Shown: positions 19,569 to 29,587, numbered from the stretch's first letter. The stretch: DNA of 64,000 bases from Chitiniphilus purpureus (GCF_025642115.1 NZ_CP106753.1:496001-560000); one strand, 5' to 3'. The notes: generated by a model not told the origin, from the letters alone. Numbers and translations: made by a program.

Positions 19569-20240
19569 ATGCGCAAAACCGTATCGCTCACCGTTGTCGC
19601 CGCCCTGCTGGTGTCGGCATGTGCCACCAACGACCTGGGTGAAAAGCGCGATCTGAACAAGACGGAGATGGGCGCCATCATCGGCACGCTCGGCGGCGCG
19701 GCCATCGGCGCCGCAGTCAACCACAAGAACCGCGGCAAGGGCGCGCTGATCGGTGCCGTCGGCGGCGGGCTGGCCGGCACCGGCATCGGCTACTACATGG
19801 ACCAGCAGGCCAAGGATCTGCAAAAGCAGCTTGCGCCGGAAATCCAGCGTGGTGAGATCGCCATCCAGAAGCAGGCCGACAATTCGCTCCTGGTGAGCAT
19901 GACCTCCAGCACCGGCTTTGACACCAACTCGTCCGCGATCAAGCCGGCCTATACGCCCACGCTGGACAAGATCGCCAAGGTGGTCAATCAGTACGGCAAG
20001 ACCATGATCACCGTGGTCGGCCATACCGACAATGTCGGCAAGGACGCATACAACCAGCAGCTGTCCGAGCAGCGCGCACGCGCCGTGGTCGACTACTTCG
20101 TCGGCCGGCAGGTCAACTCGTTGCGGCTGGACTCCTATGGCAAGGGCGAAAGCCAGCCGCGGGCCAGCAACGACAGCGAGGACGGGCGCCGCCTGAACCG
20201 CCGCGTCGAGCTGTGGATCATGCCGGTCAAGGCAAGCTGA
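19569..20240 (+). CDS. OmpA-family lipoprotein with glycine zipper (YiaD-like)
   Basis: The 223-aa product has a lipoprotein signal with lipobox LVSAC near residue 17. Two glycine-zipper stretches follow (GAIIGTLGGAAIGAAV and ALIGAVGGGLAGTGIGYYMD). The C-terminal OmpA-like peptidoglycan-binding domain has VVGHTDNVGKDAYNQQLSEQ and RRLNRRVELWI. It should sit in the outer membrane and bind the cell wall. ATG 19569 is preceded by AAAGGAG; an upstream in-frame ATG (19524) would lack a proper signal peptide. A terminator follows. Confidence 0.9.
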   Translation: MRKTVSLTVVAALLVSACATNDLGEKRDLNKTEMGAIIGTLGGAAIGAAVNHKNRGKGALIGAVGGGLAGTGIGYYMDQQAKDLQKQLAPEIQRGEIAIQKQADNSLLVSMTSSTGFDTNSSAIKPAYTPTLDKIAKVVNQYGKTMITVVGHTDNVGKDAYNQQLSEQRARAVVDYFVGRQVNSLRLDSYGKGESQPRASNDSEDGRRLNRRVELWIMPVKAS

Positions 20241-20266
20241 TCCCGCTGCCGCCCGGCCCACAGCCC

Positions 20267-20297
20267 ACGGCCCGCGCCACGGCGCGGGCCGTTGCTT
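20267..20297 (+). terminator. Rho-independent terminator after the OmpA-like gene
   Basis: A perfect 12-bp stem (ACGGCCCGCGCC / GGCGCGGGCCGT) closes on a 2-base nominal loop and is followed by the short T-rich TGCTTT. It lies 26 bases after the stop codon. Confidence 0.75.
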
Positions 20298-20439
20298 TGG
20301 CGCGATGAGCGGCAACGCGGATCGGCAGGTACAATTGGGTTGAGCCCATTGCACCGAGGGAACCGCCTGTCGTGCTTCCTGTCATGCGTATGCAATCGTT
20401 CTGCCATTCAATCCCGTATCCAGAGTCCGGAGTTTCCCG

Positions 20440-20712
20440 ATGAGTCGTACCGTCCACTGCGTCAAACTGGGCCGTGAGGCCGAAGGCCTTGATTTCGCCC
20501 CGTTGCCGGGCGAGCTGGGCCGCCGTGTCTATGAGCAGGTGTCCAAGGAGGCCTGGGCGGCGTGGGTCAGGCACCAGACGATGCTGATCAACGAGAACCG
20601 TCTCAATCTGGCCGATCCCAAGGCGCGGCAATACCTGCAGCAACAGCTGGAGAACTATTTCTTCGGCGCGGGCGCCGACCAGCCCGCAGGTTACGTGCCA
20701 CCGCAATCCTGA
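20440..20712 (+). CDS. yggX: Fe(2+)-trafficking / oxidative protection protein
   Basis: YggX is a small cytoplasmic protein linked to iron trafficking and protection of Fe-S clusters against oxidants. The 90-aa product begins [19 protein letters not shown] with the conserved Cys7 and contains [20 protein letters not shown]. Length matches the family. It has its own upstream region with a plausible TACAAT -10 near 20331 and a terminator immediately downstream. Confidence 0.95.
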   Translation: MSRTVHCVKLGREAEGLDFAPLPGELGRRVYEQVSKEAWAAWVRHQTMLINENRLNLADPKARQYLQQQLENYFFGAGADQPAGYVPPQS

Positions 20713-20720
20713 TCCATCCC

Positions 20721-20747
20721 GGGCCGCTTGCAGCGGCCCTTGTCGTC
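20721..20747 (+). terminator. Rho-independent terminator after yggX
   Basis: GGGCCGCT and AGCGGCCC form a perfect 8-bp stem around a TGC loop, followed by TTGTCGTCTT. It ends yggX nine bases after its stop and 21 bases before ppk. Confidence 0.75.
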
Positions 20748-20767
20748 TTGGAACCTGCAAAAGCGCC

Positions 20768-22846
20768 ATGACCTACAAACCTGCCGACAATCAGCTGATG
20801 CTCAATCGCGAGCTAGGGCTGCTGGAATTCAACCGCCGCGTACTGGCGCAGGCGGAGGATGCGCGCAATCCGTTGCTCGAACGGCTCAAGTTCCTGTGCA
20901 TCGTGTCGAGCAACCTGGACGAATTCTTCGAAGTGCGCATGGCTTGGCTGAAGGAGAATGTGCGGCAGTACCCGACCCGGCTGCTGCCCGAGGGGGTGAC
21001 GCCGCATCACGCCTACGAGCTGGTGGTCAAGGAGGCGCATCTTCTGGTCGAACAGCAGTACAAGGTGCTGCGCGAGGTGATGTTCCCGGCGCTGTCCAAG
21101 GAGGCGATCCATTTCTTCCGCCGCAGCCTGTGGACCGACGCGCAGCGCGAATGGGTGCGGGACTACTTCTTCCGCGAGCTGATGCCGGTGCTCACGCCGA
21201 TCGGACTCGATCCGTCGCACCCGTTCCCGCGCATCCTCAACAAGTCGCTCAACTTCATTGTCGAGCTGGAAGGGCGCGATGCATTCGGCCGCAACGCCGA
21301 GATGGCCATCGTGCAGGCGCCGCGCATCCTGCCGCGCTTTGTGAAGATGCCGCGTGAGGTCACCGGCGTCGACCATGGGTTCGTGTTCCTCTCCTCCATC
21401 CTGCATGCGCATGTGGACGAGCTGTTTGCCGGGATGCATGTGCTGGGCTGCTACCAGTTCCGGGTCACGCGCGACTCGGACGTGACCGTGGACGACGAGG
21501 ACGTCAAGGACCTGCGCGCCGCGCTGGAGGGCGAATTGAGCCAACGCCCCTACGGCGACGCCGTACGGCTGGAGGTGGCCGACAACCTGCCGCGCCACTT
21601 GAAGGACTACCTCAAGGAGCAGTTCCACCTGGAGGATGACGACGTCTACCGCGTCAATGGCCCGGTCAATCTGGTGCGGCTGATGCAGGTGCCCGACCAG
21701 GTGGACCGGCCCGACCTGAAATTCGAGCCGTTCATGCCCGGTCTGCCGGTCGAACTCAGAAAGCAGCCGGATCTGTTTGCCGCCATCCGCCACGGCGACA
21801 TCCTGCTGCACCACCCCTACCAGAGCTTCACCCCAGTGATCGACCTGGTGCAGCAGGCGGCGCGCGATCCGCACGTGGTCGCGATCAAGATGACGGTATA
21901 CCGCACCGGCAGCGAATCGGCGCTGATGGATGCGCTGGCCGAGGCGGCGCAGCGCGGCAAGGAAGTGACCGCGGTGGTCGAGCTGATGGCGCGCTTCGAC
22001 GAGGAAGCCAACATCAACTGGGCCGCCAAGCTCGAACGTGCCGGGGTGCACGTGGTCTACGGCGTCTACGGCTACAAGACGCACGCCAAGATGCTGCTGA
22101 TCGTGCGGCGCGAGGAGGGCAAGCTCAAGCGCTACGTGCACGTCGGCACCGGCAACTACCATCCGCGCACCAGCAAGCTCTACACCGATTTCGGCCTGAT
22201 GACCGAAGACGAGGACATCACCAGCGACGTGAACGACGTGTTCATGCAGCTCACGGGCCTTGGCCTGGCCGGCGATCACCATGCACTGTGGCAGGCGCCG
22301 TTCACGTTGCAGCCCAACTTCATCAAGGCGATCGAGCGCGAGATCACCCACGCCCGGCTGGGGCGCAAGGCGGTGATCATCGCCAAGATGAACGCCTTGC
22401 TCGAACCGACCATCATCGACAAGCTCTACGAGGCGAGCCAGGCCGGCGTCACCATCCACCTGATCGTGCGCGGTGTGTGCGCGCTGCGGCCCGGCATTCC
22501 CGGGCTGTCGGACAACATCAAGGTCCGCTCGATCATCGGCCGCTTCCTGGAGCACCATCGCGTCTACTACTTCTACAACGACGGCGCCGAGGATGTGTAC
22601 CTCTCCAGTGCGGACTGGATGGGCCGCAACCTGTTCCGCCGCATCGAGATCGCCTTCCCTGCCAAGAGCAGCAAGGTGAAGCGCCGCGTGATCCGCGAGG
22701 CGCTGCGTCCCTACCTGGTCGACAATGTGCAGGCCTGGGAAATGCAGCCGGACGGGCGCTATCGGCGCAAAGGCATCCGGCTGGCCAAGGTGCGCTCGGC
22801 ACAGGGCATGCTGCTGCAGGAACTGTCGGCCAAGCAGCGCAACTGA
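20768..22846 (+). CDS. ppk1: Polyphosphate kinase 1
   Basis: Ppk1 reversibly polymerises ATP gamma-phosphate into polyphosphate at the inner membrane. The 692-aa product starts with the N-domain LNRELGLLEFNRRVL and carries FDEEANINWAAKLERAGVHV. The autophosphorylated histidine is at about 458 (YVHVGTGNYHPRT) and the second catalytic histidine at about 596 (FLEHHRVYYF). Length is normal (E. coli 688). The sixA-like phosphatase gene follows on the same strand. Confidence 0.96.
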   Translation: MTYKPADNQLMLNRELGLLEFNRRVLAQAEDARNPLLERLKFLCIVSSNLDEFFEVRMAWLKENVRQYPTRLLPEGVTPHHAYELVVKEAHLLVEQQYKVLREVMFPALSKEAIHFFRRSLWTDAQREWVRDYFFRELMPVLTPIGLDPSHPFPRILNKSLNFIVELEGRDAFGRNAEMAIVQAPRILPRFVKMPREVTGVDHGFVFLSSILHAHVDELFAGMHVLGCYQFRVTRDSDVTVDDEDVKDLRAALEGELSQRPYGDAVRLEVADNLPRHLKDYLKEQFHLEDDDVYRVNGPVNLVRLMQVPDQVDRPDLKFEPFMPGLPVELRKQPDLFAAIRHGDILLHHPYQSFTPVIDLVQQAARDPHVVAIKMTVYRTGSESALMDALAEAAQRGKEVTAVVELMARFDEEANINWAAKLERAGVHVVYGVYGYKTHAKMLLIVRREEGKLKRYVHVGTGNYHPRTSKLYTDFGLMTEDEDITSDVNDVFMQLTGLGLAGDHHALWQAPFTLQPNFIKAIEREITHARLGRKAVIIAKMNALLEPTIIDKLYEASQAGVTIHLIVRGVCALRPGIPGLSDNIKVRSIIGRFLEHHRVYYFYNDGAEDVYLSSADWMGRNLFRRIEIAFPAKSSKVKRRVIREALRPYLVDNVQAWEMQPDGRYRRKGIRLAKVRSAQGMLLQELSAKQRN

Positions 22847-22921
22847 CCCCGGCCGGAGGCGGAACGGGCCGTGCGCCGGTCGCTGCCTGCCCGCCACGCA
22901 CAGTACCGAGGAGGATTGCCC

Positions 22922-23368
22922 ATGCATCTGATTCTATGGCGCCATGCCGAGGCCGAGGATGGCCGGGACGATCTGGCGCGGGCACTGACCGCGCGCGGCC
23001 AGCATGAGGCGCAGCGCAGCGCCGCCTGGCTCAAGGATCAGCTGCGGGAGCGGCCGGTGCGTGTCTTGGCGAGCCAGGCGCGCCGCGCCCAGCAGACCGC
23101 GTTGGCGTTCACCCCGCAGTTCGGGATCGATCCGCGGCTGAACCCCGATGTGCCGGCAGCCTCGTACCTGGCCGCTGCCGGCTGGCCGCACGCCGACACC
23201 GCCGTGCTGCTGGTCGGCCATCAGCCCACCTTGGGCTGGTTGGCCAGCTTGCTGCTGGCCGGCACCGAGTTGGACTGGGACGTGAGGAAATCCGGGGTCT
23301 GGTGGCTGGAATACCATCCCGGCGGCGGCATGCAGGCACGCCTGGACGCGGTATACGCGCCGTCCTGA
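22922..23368 (+). CDS. sixA: Phosphohistidine phosphatase SixA
   Basis: SixA removes phosphate from histidine residues of phosphotransfer proteins. The 148-aa product is a short histidine-phosphatase-family protein with the RHG-type motif LILWRHAEAED at the N-terminus, SQARRAQQTA and LVGHQPTLGWL with the second catalytic histidine. GAGGAGG lies nine bases before ATG 22922. It is 75 bases downstream of ppk1. Confidence 0.9.
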   Translation: MHLILWRHAEAEDGRDDLARALTARGQHEAQRSAAWLKDQLRERPVRVLASQARRAQQTALAFTPQFGIDPRLNPDVPAASYLAAAGWPHADTAVLLVGHQPTLGWLASLLLAGTELDWDVRKSGVWWLEYHPGGGMQARLDAVYAPS

Positions 23369-23431
23369 GCCTGGCGGGAACGGCGGGACGCGCCGGAGGC
23401 CGACGGCGCCGGCAGGCGCCGCCATGCATGA

Positions 23432-24643
23432 TCACGCGGGCTGGATATCCAGCTGCGGCAGCGCCAGCACCAGGCTGGCCCGGTAGTGCCGGGCCGCGGC
23501 GTCGGGCTGGTCGAGCGATTCCAGCAATCTGGCAAGCTCGGCATGCGCCACGGCGGTCGGTTCCACCGCCAGGCTGGCTTCCAGGTAGGTCTGCGCCTTG
23601 CCCCACAATCCGCGGGCGCGGCACAGCCGGCCCAGCGTCAGCAGCAGCAGGTGATCCTCGGGATGCGAGCGCAGCCATGCCTCGGCCTGCTGCAGCTGGT
23701 TGGTGGCCGCCTCGCCGCTCAGTCCCAGCGTACCGTACCGTTCGGCAAGTTCGCTCGACCATTGGCTGGCCAACGCATCCTCGATCGCCTCCTGCGCCAG
23801 CGTTGCCTCGCCCAGCGCGCTGCAGGCGTCCACCATCGCCAGCACCAGCGGCACCGCGGCACGATCGGCCTCGGGCAGCTTGGCCCACCAGTCCTTCAGT
23901 TCCTTGGGCGTGCGCGGCCTGCCGGCGAGCGAATCGAGCAGCGCCTGGACACGCAGGCGGCGCGCCTGTTCGACCTCGATCGCTTCGCTCTTGGCCAGCT
24001 GCTCGACCAGCCGCAGCACCGCGTCGGCCTCGCCGTTGCGTTGGCGCAGCCGCAATTCCAGCTTGAGCGCGGCGGTGAGCTTGGGCGAGATCGAGAGTGC
24101 CTCGGCCAGCGCCCGGCTGGCGTCGTCGTAGCGGCGCTCGTCCAGGTAGAGCTCGGCCATGGTCATCGTCAGCGCCAGGTGCTGCTGCGGCAGCTTGGCC
24201 TGCAGCCGCTCGAAATACCGGTCGCGTTTGGCGAAGTCGCGCATTGCATGCGCGGCGCGCGCAGCCAGCAGGCCGTTGACCGCGATGGCCTCCAGCTCGC
24301 TGCTGGCCGAGAGTGCGTCGGCTGACAGGCGTTCGGCGCGCTGATAGCGGCCTTCGAAGAACGCGGTACGTGCCTGGCGCTCCAGCTCGACGCTGGCCCG
24401 GTAGCGGCGTTCGGCGCGGTACTGCCGCACCCGTCCGGGCAGTCCGCCGAGCTCAGTGCCCAGCTTGACCACGCAGTACAGCAGCAGCGTCAGCAGCACC
24501 AGCGCGATCACGAACACATTGAGCGACAGCTCGATGCGCCAGGGGGGGATGAACAGCAGCGCATAGCCGGTATTGAGCCGGGCGAACAGCGTGAAGCCGA
24601 CCGCCAGCGCGAACAGTGCGATGATCCAGCCCAGAGCCTTCAC
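23432..24643 (-). CDS. hemY: HemY-like TPR membrane protein
   Basis: This is the proteobacterial HemY of hem operons, distinct from protoporphyrinogen oxidase; its exact role in haem synthesis is unresolved. The 403-aa product has two N-terminal membrane segments (WIIALFALAVGFTLFARL and NVFVIALVLLTLLLYCVV). A tetratricopeptide-rich cytoplasmic or periplasmic body follows. The GTG start at 24643 overlaps the hemX stop (GTGA). It is the last gene of hemCDXY. Confidence 0.9.
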   Translation of the reverse strand: MKALGWIIALFALAVGFTLFARLNTGYALLFIPPWRIELSLNVFVIALVLLTLLLYCVVKLGTELGGLPGRVRQYRAERRYRASVELERQARTAFFEGRYQRAERLSADALSASSELEAIAVNGLLAARAAHAMRDFAKRDRYFERLQAKLPQQHLALTMTMAELYLDERRYDDASRALAEALSISPKLTAALKLELRLRQRNGEADAVLRLVEQLAKSEAIEVEQARRLRVQALLDSLAGRPRTPKELKDWWAKLPEADRAAVPLVLAMVDACSALGEATLAQEAIEDALASQWSSELAERYGTLGLSGEAATNQLQQAEAWLRSHPEDHLLLLTLGRLCRARGLWGKAQTYLEASLAVEPTAVAHAELARLLESLDQPDAAARHYRASLVLALPQLDIQPA

Positions 24644-25677
24644 GGCTGCACCCCCTTGGCATCGGAGCGCGCGGTGCGTACCGCCGCCAGGCTCTCGGCA
24701 AGGCTGGGCAGCGGGATTGCCAGCGATTGCGCGGACAGATCCTTGAGCGTGACGGCGACGGCGCGTGCCTGGGCGACATCATTGTCGAAGTAGCGCGCGA
24801 GGTAGCCGGCCGCGGCATCCAGGTCGGCGCGGAACGCGCTGTCGCTGCGCAGCAGCAGCGCGGTGCGCGCATCCAGGAGGCGCAGCTTGACGTTCTCGCG
24901 CAGGAAGAAGGCCTGCTCGGGGGTGAGCAGCATGGCCTCGGGCTGGTCCATCTCGCGGATGCGCACCAGTTCGCGCAGCGATTGCCACAGCTCGGCACCC
25001 AGGCGTTGCAGCCAGTTCTCGCCCTGCACCGGCTGCCGCGTCTGTTGCTGGCGCTGGCCGTCCACCGCCAGTGGCAGCCGGTCGATCACGGACACCAGAT
25101 GGTCAAGCTTGGCCGAGATGCCGACCACGTCCAGGTACGGCTGGCTCTTGAGGCGGTCGATGTCGCGCATCACCGCCTTGCGCACTGGGATCAGCTCGGG
25201 GCGGTCGAGCTGGGCAAGCTTGGCCTCGATCGATTCCAGGCCGACCAGGGCGGCGCTGACATTGCCGGCCAGCTGCAATTGCTGGCTGGCGAACGACAGC
25301 GTCTGCTCCAGTTCGGCGAGCACGCGCTGGGTTTCGTTGCGGGTGAGCGCGTCGTACAGCGCGTTCAGCGTCGCCTGCTGGCCCTGGGTCTCGGCCTGCC
25401 TGGCCGAAAGCAGCGTCAGGTTGCGCTCGGCGGCGGCCAGCCGGTCCGCCAGCGCCGCCTCGCGCGCGGCCGAGGCGGCGCTGCGCTGCGCGTGGGCGGC
25501 CAGCTCACGGCCCAACTGCGCCTTGAGCGCATCGTTGGACTGCTGCTGGTACAACCAGAGCCCGCCGGTGGCGGCCAGCGCGACGAGCGCGATGACCACG
25601 GCCGGGGATGGCGCCTGCCAGCGGCGGGGCCGGGGGGCGGAGAAGGCAGCGGAGAACGTGTTGGAGTCTTGCGTCAT
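24640..25677 (-). CDS. hemX: HemX-like membrane protein (uroporphyrinogen-III synthase operon)
   Basis: The 345-aa product has one N-terminal membrane segment (AVVIALVALAATGGLWLYQQ) followed by a long coiled-coil stretch rich in Ala, Glu and Gln, then a globular C-terminus. This is the HemX domain family, often annotated as uroporphyrin-III C-methyltransferase although it lacks the methyltransferase fold. ATG 25677 is chosen because it overlaps the hemD stop (ATGA); a start at 25710 is less likely. Confidence 0.9.
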   Translation of the reverse strand: MTQDSNTFSAAFSAPRPRRWQAPSPAVVIALVALAATGGLWLYQQQSNDALKAQLGRELAAHAQRSAASAAREAALADRLAAAERNLTLLSARQAETQGQQATLNALYDALTRNETQRVLAELEQTLSFASQQLQLAGNVSAALVGLESIEAKLAQLDRPELIPVRKAVMRDIDRLKSQPYLDVVGISAKLDHLVSVIDRLPLAVDGQRQQQTRQPVQGENWLQRLGAELWQSLRELVRIREMDQPEAMLLTPEQAFFLRENVKLRLLDARTALLLRSDSAFRADLDAAAGYLARYFDNDVAQARAVAVTLKDLSAQSLAIPLPSLAESLAAVRTARSDAKGVQP

Positions 25678-26447
25678 GGCGATGAGGTGGGCCTGGCGAA
25701 ATGGCAGCAAAGCGAGTCGACGATGCCGGCATCACCTGCGCGGCTGAGCCTGGCGTCTACGTCGTGCTCCGCAAGTGCCGCGATGATCCGGGGGTGTGGC
25801 GCAAAATACACAAGCGATTGTAGCTGCTCGCGCGTGGCCTCTCCAGCCAGGGCGAACAAGTGTTGTGCCGCTTCGGAGCTGGAAATAATCACTGCGTCGC
25901 AGCCTGCGGCCAGCGCATCGTCCAATGCCTGGATGGTCAGGGTGGCCGGCAGCCGGCGATAGGCGGCGACCACGGTCAGGTCCAGGCCGCGCGCGCGCAG
26001 GCCGTCGGGCAGGTCGGGGCGGCCGCCGTCGCCACGGAACAGCACGGCGCGCCGCCCGGCCCAACTGCCATGGGTGTCCAGCTCGGCCAGGAGGCCGGCA
26101 CTGTCGAAGTGCGCTGGCGGCGCGATCACCGGGGCGATGCCCAATGCCCTGGCCCGTGCCGCGCTGCCCGGTCCGACCACGGCGGCCGGCACACCGGCGG
26201 GCCATGGCGCGGTGCGCGCCGCAGCCACGGCATCCAGTGCGGACGGGCTGACGAAAACAGCGAGGTCGAAGCCAGCAAGCGCATCCAGCGCAGCCTGCAG
26301 CGGCGCGGCATCCGCCGCTGGCGCGATCTGGAGCAGCGGCAACCGCACCGGCTCGGCGCCCTGGGCCGCCAGCGCCGCGCACAGCGCATCGGCCTGGCCG
26401 GCCGGCCGGGTCACCCAGATGCGGCGGCGGGCCAGCGGCAACGTCAC
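25674..26447 (-). CDS. hemD: Uroporphyrinogen-III synthase
   Basis: HemD closes and inverts ring D of hydroxymethylbilane to give uroporphyrinogen III. The 257-aa product has [19 protein letters not shown], the [11 protein letters not shown] loop and [15 protein letters not shown] near residue 190, typical of this poorly conserved family. The GTG start overlaps the hemC stop (GTGA). Confidence 0.9.
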   Translation of the reverse strand: MTLPLARRRIWVTRPAGQADALCAALAAQGAEPVRLPLLQIAPAADAAPLQAALDALAGFDLAVFVSPSALDAVAAARTAPWPAGVPAAVVGPGSAARARALGIAPVIAPPAHFDSAGLLAELDTHGSWAGRRAVLFRGDGGRPDLPDGLRARGLDLTVVAAYRRLPATLTIQALDDALAAGCDAVIISSSEAAQHLFALAGEATREQLQSLVYFAPHPRIIAALAEHDVDARLSRAGDAGIVDSLCCHFARPTSSP

Positions 26448-27379
26448 GGCGCGCCGGCCAGCTGATCAAGGATGTCGGCCGCGCCTTCGGTAAGCAGCAG
26501 CTCGGCGACCTGCAGTCCCAACGCTTCGGCCGCAGCGCACGAGCCGTTGGCTTCGCTGTAGACGAGCCGGCTGCCGTCGGGCAGGCCGACGCAGCCGCGC
26601 AGTCGCAGAAACCCCTCGTCCTCCTCGGCGAATGCGGCCAGCGGGATCTGGCACGAGCCACCCAGCCGGCGCGACAGCGCCCGCTCGGCGGTGACGCAGG
26701 CGGCGGTGGCGGCGTCATTGAACGGTGCCAGCAGTTCGGCAAGCTCGACGCGGTCGGCCCGGATCTCCAGCCCCAGCGCGCCCTGGCCCGGGGCCGGCAG
26801 GCTGTCGTCTAAGCCGATCCCGCTGCGGATGCGCTCGCCAAGGCCGAGACGCTTGAGGCCGGCAGCCGCCAGCAGGATGGCGTCGTATTCGCCGGCGTCG
26901 AGTTTGGCCAGGCGGGTGCCGACGTTGCCGCGCAGCGGTCGGACCGTCAGCTGTGGAAAGCGTGCGCGCAGCTGCGCTTCGCGGCGCAGGCTGGAGGTGC
27001 CGACCACGCTGCCTGCCGGCAGGTGCGCGAGGCTGGCGTAGCGGTTGGACACGAAGGCATCGCACGGGTCCTCGCGCCTGCCGATGGCGGCGAGCGCGAA
27101 GCCTTCCGGCAGCACCATCGGCACGTCCTTCATCGAATGCACCGCCAGATCGGCGCGGCCCTCGGTCAGCGCCTGCTCCAGCTCTTTCACGAACAGGCCC
27201 TTGCCGCCGATCTTGTTCAGTGTCACGTCCAGGATGCGGTCACCCTGGGTGGTCATCCCCAGCAGTGTCACGGTCAGACCCGGATACCGCGTCTGCAGCC
27301 AGCCTTGCACGTGGCGGGCCTGCCACAACGCCAGCGGGCTTTCGCGGGTGGCGATGACGAGCTGTTCGGGTAACGGCAT
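26444..27379 (-). CDS. hemC: Porphobilinogen deaminase (hydroxymethylbilane synthase)
   Basis: HemC polymerises four porphobilinogens. The 311-aa product shows [37 protein letters not shown] with the catalytic Asp, [11 protein letters not shown] and [12 protein letters not shown]243 in [12 protein letters not shown] carries the dipyrromethane cofactor. It heads the minus-strand hemCDXY operon. Haem from this pathway serves NarI among other enzymes. Confidence 0.96.
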   Translation of the reverse strand: MPLPEQLVIATRESPLALWQARHVQGWLQTRYPGLTVTLLGMTTQGDRILDVTLNKIGGKGLFVKELEQALTEGRADLAVHSMKDVPMVLPEGFALAAIGRREDPCDAFVSNRYASLAHLPAGSVVGTSSLRREAQLRARFPQLTVRPLRGNVGTRLAKLDAGEYDAILLAAAGLKRLGLGERIRSGIGLDDSLPAPGQGALGLEIRADRVELAELLAPFNDAATAACVTAERALSRRLGGSCQIPLAAFAEEDEGFLRLRGCVGLPDGSRLVYSEANGSCAAAEALGLQVAELLLTEGAADILDQLAGAP

Positions 27380-27553
27380 GGCGTGGCCTTCGGCGGCGGG
27401 AAAACGGCGGCCAGTTTAGCAGGGAAGCCCGCTGCGGCGCGGCCGGGAAGCAGCGCGGGCCGGTACCGGCATGAAAAACCCGAGCCGATCGGGGTGGGAG
27501 GCGGCGTGCATTCGGGCGCGCGGTGTTGCCGTCGCGCGCCAGACGGGCGCGGG

Positions 27554-28273
27554 TCAGCCGCGCACGGTGAAGCGCGCGAAGCGCGTGCCAAGCTCGCGCA
27601 GGACCGCCTCGCCCGGCGGCTGGCCGGCCTGGGCGAGGAGCGCGGCGTCGTTGCAACCTTCGGCGCGGAAGAGCTGCAGCGCGTAGTCGTCGACACCGGC
27701 GGCGGCCAGCCGCTCGCCCAGTGCCAGGAGGGCACGCTCGTCGTGCAGCGCCGGATGATAGGTGGTGCGGCATTCGAACGGTACGCCGCTTGCGCGCAGC
27801 AGCTGCAGAGACAGGTGCGCGGCCGAGCCGCTGCCCGCCACCTGGGTGACCTGGGCGTATTCGCCGAACTGGTGTTTGACGTCGAATCCCACCCAGTCCA
27901 GATACGGCAGGCAGTCGCGCAGCCGGGCCGGGTAGGCGCCACCGGTGTGCAGTGCCACCTTGAAGCCGAGTGCCTTCACCTGCGCCATCATCCGTGGCAG
28001 CAGCGGTTCGGTCAGCGGCTCGCCGCCACAGAACACCATGCCGTCCAGCAGACCCTGTCGCAGCGGCAGCCAGGCCAGGATCTGTTCCCAGCCGGGCAGC
28101 CCGGGCTGGGCCTGCCTCGCCTGCAGATGCGGGTTGTGGCAGTAGCGGCAGCGCCAGGGGCAGCCGGCGGTGAATACCACGCAGGCAAGCTGCCCAGGAT
28201 AGTCGCAGCCGGAGAACGGCACGAAGCCGCCCAGCTTGGGCTGGCGGGCGGTGTCTTCGGCAGGGATGGGCAT
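27554..28273 (-). CDS. Radical-SAM activating protein, NrdG-like (anaerobic ribonucleotide reductase activase family)
   Basis: The 239-aa product has a radical SAM motif C-x3-C-x2-C (GCPWRCRYCHNPHLQ) near residue 38, a GGEPL motif, and no extra Fe-S cluster domain. It matches the NrdG-like activases that install a glycyl radical on class III ribonucleotide reductase NrdD. No nrdD is in the window, so the substrate is inferred. It follows the flavoprotein gene by 27 bases and probably shares its FNR-type promoter, which suits an oxygen-sensitive enzyme. Confidence 0.8.
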   Translation of the reverse strand: MPIPAEDTARQPKLGGFVPFSGCDYPGQLACVVFTAGCPWRCRYCHNPHLQARQAQPGLPGWEQILAWLPLRQGLLDGMVFCGGEPLTEPLLPRMMAQVKALGFKVALHTGGAYPARLRDCLPYLDWVGFDVKHQFGEYAQVTQVAGSGSAAHLSLQLLRASGVPFECRTTYHPALHDERALLALGERLAAAGVDDYALQLFRAEGCNDAALLAQAGQPPGEAVLRELGTRFARFTVRG

Positions 28274-28300
28274 GGTTGGCTCCTTGCTGGTGGCACCGGT

Positions 28301-29470
28301 CTAGGCGATGCCTTCGGCCGGCCGACGCCCGGTCAGCAGGTACTCGATCAGCTCACGCACCGGGCGGATCGCATCGCCGAACGGCAGTGTGTCGGCGCCA
28401 CGGAAGAACAGCCCCTTGCCGACCTCGCCGCGCATCGCGGCCGCGAGCTTCAGGTCGATGCAGAACTGGCCGACCTTGGCGAGCCCGTCGCGCAGGCCGC
28501 ATACCGACAAGCAGTTGAGCCCCTGGGTGCAGCGTGCCGGATCGGCCTTGGCGTTGCCCTGCAGACGGGCTTCGCGGTTGAGGTAGTTCTTCAGCCACGG
28601 GGTGAGCACTGCACGTGCCGGCAGGCCGGCCACGCTCATGAATTCCACGATGTCGTCCGGACGCGCGCCGGCCAGCACCGCCTTGAAGTTGGGGTGCGCA
28701 TCGCCTTCCTCGGTCACCGCGAAGGCGGTGCCAAGCTGCACCGCCGAGGCGCCCAGGCCCAGGTAGCGCTGCACCTTCTCGTGGCTGTTGATGCCGCCGG
28801 CCACGATCAGCGGAATCTCGCCATGCCTGAGCCCCAGCGTATCGAACAGCGCCAGCGTATCGGGCAGCACCCGTTCGAAATCGAATTTCTCATGGCCGAT
28901 CTCCTCGATGCGCGTGGCGCCCAGGTGGCCGCCGGCATGGGCCGGATGCTCGATGACGATGGCGTCCGGCCTGCGGCCTTTCCTCAGCCATTTCTTGAGC
29001 AGCACGGCGATGCCGCGCACGTCGGACAGGATGGGAATCAGCGCGGTATCGGGGTAGTCCGCGGTCATCTCGGGCAGATCGAGCGGCAGGCCCGCGCCCA
29101 TCACGATGGCATCCGCGCCGCTGATGCAGGCCTGGCGTACCAGCTTGGGATGCGCGTCGACCGCCTTCATCACGTTGACCGCGATCAGGCCGCGCCCGCC
29201 CGAGAATTGCCGCGCCAGATGGATCTCGCGGCCCAGTGCCTCGCAGTTCAGCGTATCCAGCCCGTCCTGGTCGTGCAGATGCCGCGAGCGTTCCAGCAGA
29301 TCGGGGTGATGATGGCGCAGGTCGACCGACGCAAGCGTGCCGACAGCGCCTTCGCTGGCCACGGCGCCCGCCAGCCGGTGTGCCGACACGCCCACCCCCA
29401 TGCCGCCCTGCACGATGGGCAGCAGCGCGCGCCCCTTGATGATCAGTGGTTTGAAGGCATGGGCAAGCAT
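28301..29470 (-). CDS. Nitronate monooxygenase-family FMN protein
   Basis: The 389-aa product has the FMN TIM-barrel signature PIVQGGMGVGVSAHRLAGAV, then GADAIVMGAGLPLDLPE, EHPAHAGGHLGATR, and IVAGGINSHEKVQRYLGLGA. The C-terminus adds CTQGLNCLSVCGLRDG plus a further Cys, not part of the minimal NMO fold. Characterised relatives oxidise nitronates or act as flavin-dependent reductases, so the substrate is uncertain. ATG 29470 gives a normal length; the frame is open upstream but crosses the promoter. An FNR-type box lies about 80 bases upstream. Confidence 0.8.
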   Translation of the reverse strand: MLAHAFKPLIIKGRALLPIVQGGMGVGVSAHRLAGAVASEGAVGTLASVDLRHHHPDLLERSRHLHDQDGLDTLNCEALGREIHLARQFSGGRGLIAVNVMKAVDAHPKLVRQACISGADAIVMGAGLPLDLPEMTADYPDTALIPILSDVRGIAVLLKKWLRKGRRPDAIVIEHPAHAGGHLGATRIEEIGHEKFDFERVLPDTLALFDTLGLRHGEIPLIVAGGINSHEKVQRYLGLGASAVQLGTAFAVTEEGDAHPNFKAVLAGARPDDIVEFMSVAGLPARAVLTPWLKNYLNREARLQGNAKADPARCTQGLNCLSVCGLRDGLAKVGQFCIDLKLAAAMRGEVGKGLFFRGADTLPFGDAIRPVRELIEYLLTGRRPAEGIA

Positions 29471-29542
29471 GGTGTTTCCTTTATGGTTCCGGTTGCGGCA
29501 TTTTCGGCCGCTACAGTGTCGCGCGCCCCGCCGGCGCGGCGC

Positions 29543-29556
29543 TTGACGCGGGTCAA
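29543..29556 (-). promoter_or_regulatory. FNR-type box upstream of the flavoprotein / NrdG-like operon
   Basis: TTGAC-GCGG-GTCAA is a 5-4-5 dyad of the CRP/FNR superfamily. Its centre (29549.5) is 32 bases from a possible -10 (GACACT at 29520-29515 on the minus strand). That is the geometry of a class-II activated promoter. Confidence 0.6.
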
Positions 29557-29587
29557 GGAAGGCCGCCGGCGCCGCCGTGCACCGATG